Below are positions 9,728 to 18,917 of a stretch of DNA of 31,458 nucleotides, one piece after another. The DNA comes from Ophioceras dolichostomum (Eukaryota > Ascomycota > Sordariomycetes > Magnaporthales > Ophioceraceae). Under the pieces are notes generated by a model, which was given only the letters and a program-made list of their open reading frames with translations, had not been told where the DNA came from and did no database searches. The position numbers and the translations under genes were made by a program. Position 1 is the stretch's first letter. Each line of letters opens with the position of its first letter. The DNA lies in contig PYST01000407.1 of assembly GCA_003049485.1 (NCBI GenBank), positions 1-31,458 on the forward strand, read 5' to 3'.

Positions 9728-10408
9728 ATGCCTCAGTCGCCAGCACCCGGCCTTCAGGCGCCGCCCGAGGGCATCTACCGGTCGTTCGACGACCTGCTCA
9801 TGGCCGTCCAGCAGTTTGCTAAGGAGCAAGGGTACGGCGTCGTCAAGCTGCGTGCCTCCAACTATCGCGAGGGCAAGCCTACACGCTACGACCTCGTGTG
9901 CGACCGTGGCGGCGTCAAGTACTCGAGTACGGCTAAAAAGCGCAACCCGTCGACGCGAAAGGTGGACTGCCCCTGGCGAGCCAAGGCAGTTTGCGAGGTG
10001 CAACTAAGCAACCAGTGGCGCTTCGCCGTGCAAGAGGCGCGACACAATCACGAGCCGCGTATGCCGGCAATCACCCCGGGTCAGGACAACGCGACCCTTG
10101 CGCAGTCCCTGCGCAACATGATGAACAAGATCGACCGCATCGGCCACGACATGGTCCAGGGCTTTCGTGGATTGGAAGGCCGGTTGGAGAACATAGAGAA
10201 GCGCCTCGACGCTATGGAGCAGAACCAAGCCGGGCGATCCATGATGGGCGCGATGGGAAACCCGCCCATTGACAGTCGTCTCACGAACATCGACGCCCGC
10301 GTCGCTTCCATTGAACGCCAAAACCTGTTGGATAGGACGAATGGCATGGACCACATGACCGGCATGGATGACGTCGAGTCGCGTCTCCTCGCCTCCTCGG
10401 TCATGTAG
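9728..10408 (+). CDS. FAR1-like (WRKY-GCM1 superfamily) zinc-binding DNA-binding domain protein
   Basis: From the first in-frame ATG the protein is 226 aa. Residues about 15-112 form a FAR1-type domain: EGIYRSFDDLLMAVQQFAKE, then LRASNYREGKPTRYDLVC, then a basic AKKRNPSTRK stretch, DCPWRAKAVCEV and HNHE. Candidate zinc ligands are Cys58, Cys81, Cys89, His106 and His108. A coiled coil follows (about 123-170, with RLENIEKRLDAMEQN), and the end DDVESRLLASSVM resembles fungal relatives I remember. FAR1-type domains occur in plant light-signalling factors and Mutator-like transposases. This protein has only the DNA-binding part and a coiled coil, so a nuclear DNA-binding role is inference. The true N-terminus is uncertain because the open frame extends upstream without an ATG. 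No introns are needed. Confidence 0.85.
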   Translation: MPQSPAPGLQAPPEGIYRSFDDLLMAVQQFAKEQGYGVVKLRASNYREGKPTRYDLVCDRGGVKYSSTAKKRNPSTRKVDCPWRAKAVCEVQLSNQWRFAVQEARHNHEPRMPAITPGQDNATLAQSLRNMMNKIDRIGHDMVQGFRGLEGRLENIEKRLDAMEQNQAGRSMMGAMGNPPIDSRLTNIDARVASIERQNLLDRTNGMDHMTGMDDVESRLLASSVM

Positions 10409-11668
10409 CTCAACGCCGAGATCAAAAGGCAATAGAAAGGGGCCTGGCCTGGTGCATGATTGCCTCGGCCTCTCCCCAAACTCCATACAACCCCATCGGC
10501 ACCTCTCTCCGTCGTGGTGACAGCGCTACCTAATGCTCCCACGCCCTATTTACTGCCGCCTTCTCTACTACTGACTGCATCTTCTCCGCGGCGTTACCCG
10601 TCGAGGTACCCCGCTCAACACCGCTTCGTCTCTCTCTCCCTCTCTCCCTCTCGCCCTCTCACTACCTATCTCTATCTCTCGACCGTTTCCCACTTTTATC
10701 CTTACTTTATCACACATTATGGAAGAGCTTAAATTTACAGAATGCCAAGGGATAGGCTGGGTATTATTGCGCCGTTTGGGGAAACAGAGGCGACGCAGAG
10801 CTGGAGGTGGTGGTTTTTCTTTTCTTTTCTTCCCTTTTTTTTCCCGTTCAGGATGGATTGCTTGCGTTGGCGCTGAGTGGTCGTGGCAGATATTCTCATC
10901 TGTTCAGCCGCTATTTTCGTTCTTGTTATTCCATGGGATCGGTCGGGACTGACGGCGTTAATGAGCTTCTCCTGATACGGTTGTTTCTCGGCGATAACGA
11001 CGTCCTCTGCATCGGTTGCAACGCCTTTTTTATTTTCTTACTTTTCTTCCCTCTCTCTTCCTCTCTCATATTGTCCTTCCCCCTTTCATGCTGGGCAACA
11101 TTTGCTTGTCAGTGCTCTCTCTGCCATTCTTTTCCCATTCGTACTTCTATCGACACACTCCTTGAAGCTGGAGGGCCAGTGTTTACGGTGGTCCAGCGGT
11201 TTGGACCACAATGGGGACTGATTTCTTACGGGGCGAGGATGAGAAACTGAAAAAGATGAAAATTTTGGGCGGTGGAATAATGACGACCATCGCTAAACGC
11301 GCGTTGAGGAGGGAGGACCTATTCTGCCTGTAATGTATATGTAGGATCGCCAAACCTGGCGGTCAATGTGAGCGAAAGTCCTTGCGAATGGTCCTCAGTA
11401 CCTTTAGGTCAAGTTGGGTGTGCCTCACTACTTACGGGGCGGGTGGACCTCAAACGCCTGCACCTGTCGTCCCTCAACTGCCAGCTGCGGGCGGTCCGAC
11501 ATGTATGCCCCACTATTTTTGGCCCTACCGAACCAGCCCACGAGCCACCGAAACATTTTCGCTGCGTGCAAAATTACCCTCCTGTTCCTCAGACCTTGAT
11601 TTCCAGTCCGCCCGCCAACAATCGCCTGTATCTCGACAACATCGCGATCCTAAGCCAAACCGACAGTC
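10409..11668. other. Intergenic region between the FAR1-like gene and eL34
   Basis: This gap holds the 3' region of the FAR1-like gene and the promoter and leader of eL34. It contains C/T-rich tracts at 10625-10690 and 11040-11100 and T-rich runs near 10815-10850. Open frames here are mostly translations of these tracts and have no family pattern. Confidence 0.5.
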
Positions 11669-12528
11669 ATGGCGCCCTCACGAGTCACATACCGTCGCCG
11701 CAACGCGTGAGTTTTCCCTGCCCAATCGCCTCCCGCGTTGCGACCTGTTTGGCCGGAAATCTCGACCCAGGGTCAATCAGCGACTCGGCGACAGCCTGTC
11801 CGCGGAGGCATGGACGACTCCGATTCGGGCGTCCGGTCGGGATGAAATGACCAAGAAAACCAGAGAACGAAAGTAGGAGGAATTGGCTAACGGATGGTCA
11901 AACAGATACAACACCACGTCCAACCGGACACGGCTCATCAAGACCCCCGGTGGCGAGCTCCGGATCCTTCACACCAAGAAGCGTGGTACTGCTCCGAAGT
12001 GCGGTGACTGCGGTATCAAGCTGCCGGGCGTAAGTACTTTCCGCATGCGCATCCCTGCGGTCCCTGTGTACACGTCCGTCGTTGAACTCCGGACGCCGAC
12101 ATGTCGCCTTGCGTCTACCAATGGCGCATTTGGCGCCGCGTCAGCTCGTCTCGGTCTGAGGTGGACATATCTGGGACTTTGGAAGTCGGGGGGGCTGGAG
12201 GTCGGGCTAGGAATACGCAGCAAATGACGGGCGATGTGCGATGGCGGACGTGGCCGCGAGCCCTAGTTAGATGTTGGGCCTATGCTGGCCAGGTCCCGTA
12301 TGCGATCACGCTGACATACCTCTTTCTGCTTTCGCGCAGGTGCCCGCTCTTCGCCCCCGCGAGTACGCGCAGATCTCGAAGCCGAAGAAGACCGTCCAGC
12401 GTGCGTATGGCGGCTCAAGATGCGGCAGCTGCGTGCGTGATCGCATCGTACGGGCGTTCTTGATCGAGGAGCAGAAGATCGTCAAGAAGGTGTTGAAGGA
12501 GCAGAGCCAAGGCGAGAAGAAGAAATAG
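11669..12528 (+). CDS. RPL34: 60S ribosomal protein eL34
   Basis: Three exons, 11669-11706, 11906-12029 and 12340-12528, encode 116 aa, the usual size for fungal eL34. The protein starts MAPSRVTYRRRNAYNTTSNR and continues RLIKTPGGELRILHTKKRG. Two CxxC pairs, PKCGDCG and SRCGSC, form the zinc-binding site known in this family. It ends in a basic KVLKEQSQGEKKK tail. Intron 1 (11707-11905) has GTGAGT, a GGCTAAC branch and AACAG. Intron 2 (12030-12339, 310 nt) has GTAAGT, a GCTGAC branch and CGCAG. The very short first exon and multiple introns are usual for fungal ribosomal protein genes. eL34 is a structural component of the large ribosomal subunit in the cytoplasm. Confidence 0.96.
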
Positions 12529-13342
12529 GCGGTCTCCGCTCGGAGTTGGTTTTGGGTTTTCTGTTCACTCCGTGTCGACATCCCGGGTAGCCATGGCGGT
12601 GGAGAAGAATGTGTGAAATGAAGGGGAGGGGGTCAAGGGAGGAAGAGTTCGATGGGGATCGACGCACCCGGGACAAACGGCGCTCGACGAACTGCTGAAT
12701 CGGACTGGAATCGGCCGGGTTTTCGGGTGGTCTCGCATCACATGGGCTTCGGTGTTCATTGGGAATCAAAAAGGGTCTGCATGATACAACTTGAATTACG
12801 CGGCCGGCCCTTTGCAGATATCTACTTTTTCTCCGCCTTATACTGCTGGGGCCTCGCTTTCCTGTTTCTTGGTGTGCTTTTCTGCCATGAGTTTTACGCT
12901 TTGGTGCCCCAGAATGGGACGGATATCAAATCCACCAAGTCTTGTATGCACGAGGCAGCAGGTTCGTCGCCTTTTGGGAGAGGCGTCGAGGGGCTGGGGG
13001 AGGACCTCCGGACACTCTGTGCACTCAGAGACTCTTGACCGAATGCCTCTGTGCTGTATAGCTTTCCCCATGGAGAGCCTCCCTACCGCCTCCAGTACCA
13101 CGTAGCCCAACACAGGTTGTATTCGGCGTGTGCAAAAGAGCGTCATTACCTTCCCCACTTAAAATCTTCTAGTTTCGGAGTGGCCCACACTAGGACAAGC
13201 TCTTCCGCTTGACATAAATGCCAGCAACCAAAAACCACCAAGCTCATCTCCGCAGCGAACAACTGCAGCACCAACCTGCTGCCGCCGCTGCACGCGCAAT
13301 GATCATCCCAATCTGAGCCGAAGCCAGAATCGTGATCAATTG
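12529..13342. other. Intergenic region between eL34 and the NDUFAF3-like gene
   Basis: This region holds the eL34 3' end and the promoter and leader of the next gene. Several short frames cross it on both strands, but none shows a conserved domain or consistent start. Confidence 0.5.
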
Positions 13343-14104
13343 ATGTTCCGGCGCAAAGCAGGGGTGCTCCGGCCACCCCGGCCCCCATTACGGCTGCCAG
13401 GCCACCTTCGTTCGACAACAGCGACGGCGATCGCTCCAGCACCAAGACAATCGTTCTTGAGCCGAAGCCAATGCCTCACCCCACGCATCGCACAGCCTAT
13501 CCGACCTCCATGTCTCCGAGCCCCGTCCGTTGGCTCACCATCGATTCGGTCGCTCCGATTTCATCACAATGAGCGAACACTCGCATTCCCCAACAGACAA
13601 GGTGGGAGCAGCAAAGGCGAATTCGGGAGTGAGGACGGGAACGCAGCAGGTGGGCTGGAGGCTTTCGACGTGCTGTCCGGTGCGCCTGCGCCGACAAATT
13701 CGGTGGACGCATGTCTTGCCGACGGGTTCCGGTTGAGTAACGGCATCACCGTGCGCGGCGGCGCGGGCGTGCTCCTCGTCAACGGCGATGTCTTCTCATG
13801 GCGACCCTGTGGCGAGAGCCGAGAGGCGAGTCTCGTCAACGCAAAGGGCCAGTGGGAGGTCGACCAGACAGCATTTGGCCTGCTCTCTGTCGTGTGGCCA
13901 CGGCCAGACCTGCTGGTCTTGGGGCTTGGACCAGAGATGAGGCCGCTGAGCCCCGCCACGCGGAAATACATCAGCAGTCTCGGGGTGAGGGTCGAGGTAT
14001 TAGATACGAGGAACGCGGCTGCGCAGTTCAATCTGCTCGCCACTGAGAGAGGCGTAGACCAGGTTGCTGCCGCACTGGTGCCGGTTGGCCGGCAAGAAAA
14101 CTAA
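13343..14104 (+). CDS. NDUFAF3-like mitochondrial protein (Mth938 domain), putative complex I assembly factor
   Basis: This single-exon gene encodes 253 aa. The first 70-80 residues are rich in Arg, Pro and Ser and almost lack acidic residues, starting MFRRKAGVLRPPRPP, as expected for a mitochondrial presequence. From about residue 107 (FDVLSGAPAPTNSVDACLAD) onward it follows the Mth938/DUF498 fold family: NGITVRGGAGVLLVNGDVFS, then RPDLLVLGLGPEMRPLSP, then a C-terminal stretch including GVRVEVLDTRNAAAQFNLLA. In animals NDUFAF3 helps build the Q module of respiratory complex I in the matrix; a similar role here follows from the family. The ATG at 13343 is the first in frame. Confidence 0.87.
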   Translation: MFRRKAGVLRPPRPPLRLPGHLRSTTATAIAPAPRQSFLSRSQCLTPRIAQPIRPPCLRAPSVGSPSIRSLRFHHNERTLAFPNRQGGSSKGEFGSEDGNAAGGLEAFDVLSGAPAPTNSVDACLADGFRLSNGITVRGGAGVLLVNGDVFSWRPCGESREASLVNAKGQWEVDQTAFGLLSVVWPRPDLLVLGLGPEMRPLSPATRKYISSLGVRVEVLDTRNAAAQFNLLATERGVDQVAAALVPVGRQEN

Positions 14105-14550
14105 AGCGGTTGTCTCGGGACTAGGATCGGCATATCGGCCATGTGGTGTCGGGGTACCCGGTGTTAGAAGAGCCCGATCGAGCAGTCGTGTCCCGCCTGC
14201 ATCATCTCATCTATGGTGAAGCCGGCTGGCTGACCGTGGCCCTCAATGAAAATCGCTATTTGGAAGCATGAACAGTCTAGCCCAAGATAAGGAAAGAATA
14301 CCGGAATACATCAGTGAGAAAGAACCACACACCCACACCCCCACAGACTCTCTCCCTCACTCTCTGTTCCCCATATCCAGTCACATACTTCAACCCAGTA
14401 CTCTGAATCGTATACCTTTACGGCTACCCATGCTCATCCACATCGTCGTCGTCCACATACATCCCCAGTCCAATCCGTGGGAATAATCAAACAGAATAGC
14501 CCGGGTTGCCCTCCAGACGCTCCTCGCATAGACATCAGTTTACCTAATGA
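14105..14550. other. Convergent intergenic region
   Basis: This gap lies between the ends of the NDUFAF3-like gene and the hydrolase-phosphatase gene. It has a C/A-rich stretch (about 14325-14345) and no convincing coding frame. A TACCTAATGACTAGGTA element overlaps the hydrolase gene's stop codon. Confidence 0.55.
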
Positions 14551-17216
14551 CTAGGTAGGCCGGGTCGTGTCGCGCTCTCCGTGTACTACGCGGGAGGTCT
14601 GCTTCAGTGTTGAATAGCGGATGAACAGCTTGTCAAGGAAGTGCTGGTGGCGGATCCCCTGCGGCCTCGCGCGAGCGAACTCGTCGATGGCGGCCTGTGT
14701 GCTGAAGCCACAACGCTCCACAAGGTAGCAGACGATGAAGAAGCCCGTGCGGTTGAAGCCGTAATGGCAGTGCACCCCGATCGAGACCTCAGACCCTTGT
14801 CCCTGCCGTCCTCCTGGTCCCGGCCCATCGTCGACCGGCGACGCCTCCATTTCCTGATGCTCGTCTCGTCCAGGATGCTCGGCGCGGATCTTGTCCACGA
14901 GGACGACGAACGCGTCGGCCTCCTCGTCGGTTGGGGGTATCTTGGACACGGTGGGGAACTTGTGGTACCTGACCCCGGCGGCCTCGAGTCCACGCGGATC
15001 GTAGACGGGCGTGTCGTGCGAGATGTCGACCACGTCACGCACGGCATGTCCCCAGGTGGACACGAAGGCGCTGGGGCAATGCGCATCGTCGACCTCTCGG
15101 AGTGTCTTCATGGCGCGGAAGACCCCGCCAGCGATAGGCGCCGACACGGGCGCGACGCTTTGCCACTTGGCCAGATTCTTGACGTCCCACTTGCCCTCGC
15201 GCGAGAGAAACTGCAGCTGCCAGCCCAGGGAGAGGCGCCCACTGACGCTGCCGGCGAGGAAGTCCGACACGAGCGCGGCCAGCACGCGAGCTGTGGCCGG
15301 CGTGTAGAGCAGCGCGTGTGTCGCCGGCGCAGGGAGCACGACCGCCTCGACAGTCTTCTTGGGCGGGCACCGCAGCGGCGGGATCTCGGGGGCGTCATCT
15401 CGCGGCGTCGATGGATCGTCGAAGGACGCCTGGCTGGTCGCATCCAGGCGCCGGAAGTCGGCATCTGTGAGGGTGAGCTCCTCGACCCGGCCTTGACTGC
15501 TTTGGCTACTTTGGTTGCAGTCCGTGTTCGTCGTCGGCGTCGGGACCGCTCCTGTGACATCTACGGGCGCCGCAGAGTCGGCCACGGTGGGACCGCTGGG
15601 CTGTTCCTGCTGTTGTCGCCGTTGCTGATTGTGCTTCTGCGGCACCACGTCTGATTCCTTGCCCGAGAGCCAGCGCTGAATCTTCTCGATCTCCGAAGGT
15701 GGTGTCACATGGTCGCTTGCCCCGGCTATTAGAAATACAGGAAGCTGAAGCCCTTCCCAGACCTCCTGCCCAGGAATCCCCCCACGACGCTGGCCGTTCC
15801 TTTCATACACTGGCAAAGAGCCCCACGCAACACGCCGCCACACGGCGGATCTGGATTGGTTGTTGAAGCGGCATTGCAGCCGCCTGGCCTCCAGATCGGC
15901 GCCAGGCCCCACGAAGCGGCGCACGCTCGGGCTTTCGGTGCCTCCCCTACGATCCCAGGCGCGCCAAAGATCGAAGACGGGGGTTGGTATCCACAGCAGT
16001 GTCCGGAACAGGGCCACCTGCCGCCGAAACGGTGGTTGTGACGGTGGGCAGATGGACACCAACCCGAGCACGTTGCCCAGGAGCTTGCTTGGGCGCGGCG
16101 AGGTGCTGCTCGCCAAGGCAGCAGCGAAAGACGAGCCCATGCTGTGGCCGATCAGGATGACTCCCTGGCCGGCATCCTGCTCGCGATAGTTCTCGATAAC
16201 GGTCTCGAGGAGCTCGACGAGGGCATCGGTCGAATAGGCCCCCCAGTCGGTCGGGGCGAACTCGGAGACTCCACATCCAGGGAGGTCGATGGCCAGGCAC
16301 GAAGACACGTGGATCAGTGTCGTGAGCAGCGGCTGAAATTGGGCCGCAGAGCCGCCGAGTCCGTGGATGAATACCAGCAGCGGGATCGGGGCCGGCTTGG
16401 TTGGGAGCTCGTCGGCCTTCGGGTGGCGCCGGTAGAATGTGCGGATCCCAGGATAGGTGAAGCGCGAGGTTGTGTATGACTTCACCTCGGAGTGTTTCCG
16501 CAACAACGGCGGATCAGTAGCCTTGGGATCTGGGAGACCAGCGTGCCGAGCCGAGCGGGAGGAGTGAAAAGCAAATAAAACGTTAGGCTCGCAGGGCACG
16601 TCTTACGAGAGACTATTAGGTAGTGATACCTTGACCTGTGTGCCGTGCCTCTCTACCTACCTAAGGTACCTACCGTACATACCCGGTAAGGAGGTGCAGA
16701 TAGGCAGACGGATAGACCCATCAATCTATCGAGAGGTAAACGGTAGGCAACCCGTAGGCTGGCAGGTAGGGGGAATAAAAAAAAAGAAAAGAAAAAGCAA
16801 AACAACAGTATGAATACCCGCCACTTACCATCATCAGTACTACGATTCAACAGGTCACTGCCGGAAGCGTTCGCAACGGCGTGATCATGAGACGAGTCGT
16901 GAGCCCGGTCGTGAGGCTGGCCATGAGGCTGACCGTGAGGCTGGCAGGTGGACAGCTTAGATTGGGCGGACGCCGTTGGCGCTGAGCCGGCCATTCGCCG
17001 ACGATGGCCTTGCCGATGCCACCGGACGGACGCCGATGCAGCGGCAGCAGCAGCTAGGGCAGTAGCAAGCACGGCCAGCACTGGCGTGTACCACGTATCA
17101 GCTCCTCCTGCTCCTGCTCCTGCTCCTCCTCCTGTGGCGCCGGAGCCGAGCAGCCGGGAGGTGCGCTCCGCGATTCTTTCCCAGGCGAAGGCGATCGGGG
17201 CTACCACGTTAAGCAT
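14551..17216 (-). CDS. Membrane-anchored alpha/beta-hydrolase fused to RNA-triphosphatase-like dual-specificity phosphatase
   Basis: Two exons on the minus strand, 17216-16829 and 16529-14551, give 788 aa. Residues about 42-64 are a membrane segment (WYTPVLAVLATALAAAAAAS). A PHGQPHGQPHD-rich linker follows. The alpha/beta-hydrolase domain has LLVFIHGLGG (oxyanion region), nucleophile elbow GHSMG (Ser259), an acid candidate in LIAGASDHVTP (Asp402), and a His candidate in APATHALLY (His534). A Gln/Ser-rich low-complexity insert separates acid and His. The C-terminal domain has DVVDISHDTPVYDPRGLEA and the active site HCHYGFNRTG (Cys717). This HCxxGxNRTG form, with the upstream YDP segment, resembles the PIR1/capping-enzyme RNA 5'-triphosphatase branch of cysteine phosphatases. 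The intron (donor GTAAGT, branch GCCTAAC, acceptor TCCCAG, 299 nt) joins in phase 1. Substrates of either domain are unknown. Confidence 0.85.
16530..16828 (-). other. Intron of the hydrolase-phosphatase gene
   Basis: It starts GATGATG|GTAAGT and ends with GCCTAAC, a T-rich tract and CTCCCAG|ATCCC. Both junctions are phase 1 and rebuild an Asp codon. It holds a cluster of TACCT/AGGTA elements at about 16653-16676 and an A-rich run near 16777-16804. Confidence 0.78.
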
Positions 17217-17833
17217 CGGCAAGCGCAGCGAGAGCAGTGAGAACTAGATCCCAGATATGCTAAGTATCATACGGTAGGTTCCAGGAGACGGCAGACGGCG
17301 GACTGCGGACGGCAGACGGCAGACGGCTGGCACTCGACAATGGTGAGTGGAGCGAAAGGGGGCACCTGATGGAGATTGTGGAGGTTGGTGGAAGAGTTTG
17401 GTGCAGGGAGTTAAGCGGTATGCAGTAGGTCAGGTAGACATCTGAGGCCCTCAGCGCCACTGCCTACGTCATCAGGAAGTGCATTGCAAATATCGGTGGT
17501 AGCTCTGTTTGTAAGGCTCAAGTCTCGCGGCTGTTTCTGAGTCGAGAGTGTCGAGAGCTGCTTTCTCGTGACCAACGACGATTGGACCGACAGGTTGGGT
17601 GGTGACCTCTCTGAGACAAAAGTCTCACGAGGGTGTCTCTTCAAGCGAAGGAGTTATGATGACGATGGTTTACTGGGTTACGTACGGCAGTTGTTTGCCA
17701 CGAAAAGACAAAAAGATGAGGGATGAGGGACGAAGGATAATGAGAGTGAGAGGAAGAGAGGAAGAGAGGGAGATAATAAGGGGACAGTGAAACGAACAGA
17801 GGTTGAAATCGCCGACGTGCTGACCTTGATGGA

Positions 17834-17869
17834 TAGGTAGGGGTAGGTAGGTAGGTAGGTAGATAGGTG
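17834..17869. repeat. TAGG tetranucleotide microsatellite
   Basis: Tandem TAGG units with small interruptions. The unit is half of the TACCTA/TAGGTA element found in other gaps, so slippage may be one way these elements arise or grow. Confidence 0.75.
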
Positions 17870-18239
17870 CTGCTCACAGAGTACCTGGCAAATGATAGCG
17901 GTGGTTATGGTATGTGGACGCTTGTCCCCATAATGAATCCATGTCGGTAGTAGGTGGTGGTTGCAACGGAAGTTATCACGTCAACAGGAATGTGAAATGC
18001 ACAGCAGTTGGCATCCATGCGGAACACCTAATGTCATAGTGTCCAACAGAAACGGCTCAGGCCAACATGCCCGCAGCGAATCGTCAGGAGCATCGCCCCA
18101 ACGTGCAACCGTGATTGGAATTTTGAGCAGCTCGCCCGGATAGGTGGGAGTTTTGTACCGCCCCCTCAAAAGCCGGGCCATGTGCAGATGTCTGGTACTG
18201 GAAAAGACCAGAACTCCCGGCTACTAGTTGAGACGGGTT

Positions 18240-18270
18240 TTCTCCCTCTCTCTCTCCCTCTCTCTCTCTA
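18240..18270. repeat. C/T-rich microsatellite
   Basis: CTCT/CCCTCT repeats in non-coding DNA upstream of the alkaline phosphatase gene. Confidence 0.7.
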
Positions 18271-18917
18271 ATTTCCCTCCTATTTTCTGTACTCGTGCGC
18301 GGATCCTTCGCTCTTAGAACAATCTAAATGGCATTTTTGTTGTTTTGGGGGCTTGGCAGGGCTCAAGCAGGGCTCAGGCAGTGCTCGGGCAGCGCATCTA
18401 GGCCTGGCAAAGACATGCGACACTGCCACCGTGACCCCTGTTTGAGCGCAGTCCGTCGCTGTGTCTATTCTGGAGAAGGATCAATCTGGCGCACCTGACA
18501 TCATTGCCCAGGCAGGCAACAACCGATAATTCTTAGGAGGGTACAGAGTGCCGACCTGGTCGTCAAAGGAACTGGACCTAATGAACGACTGCATCAACGA
18601 CCCCTTTTTCCTGCCGAGGCCGATTCCATTCCGACGCCGGCGCTGACACAAAATTTGACCTCAATCCTATTCCAGCCATTAGCTACACCATGACGCCTAC
18701 TTAATCACCACCTACATAGGGCCTAGAGCATCGACATACCAAGCGCCAAACGCCGGCTGCCTCCTCCATCCTCACGTCCTCGTACACGAAGAGAAGGCCA
18801 ACTGCAGGACCGCGAGAACGAGCGCGCTCGGCGTAAATGTCGTGAGAGCAAACTTTGGCCGCGGCCCGGATTGTTCTGTTGATTGCATTGGCACTTTGAG
18901 TGGCACTGCTGCTGGCA

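Larger units (their letters stand above)
17217..18917. promoter_or_regulatory. Divergent intergenic region with several microsatellites
   Basis: About 1.7 kb separates the hydrolase-phosphatase gene (minus) from the alkaline phosphatase gene (plus), so it should contain both promoters. I found no convincing gene. It includes GGCAGAC-type repeats (about 17287-17327), a TAGG run (about 17834-17869), a C/T microsatellite (about 18240-18270), and imperfect 11-bp repeats of GGGCTCAAGCA type (about 18358-18392). Confidence 0.5.

Noticed and set aside
9485..10003. 172-codon minus-strand frame antisense to the FAR1-like gene.
   Set aside because: It is a mirror of GC-rich coding sequence on the other strand and has no independent family signal.
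12030..12339. A snoRNA inside the long second intron of eL34.
   Set aside because: I looked for C/D boxes (RUGAUGA with CUGA) and for H/ACA-like hairpins with ACA and saw no convincing set.
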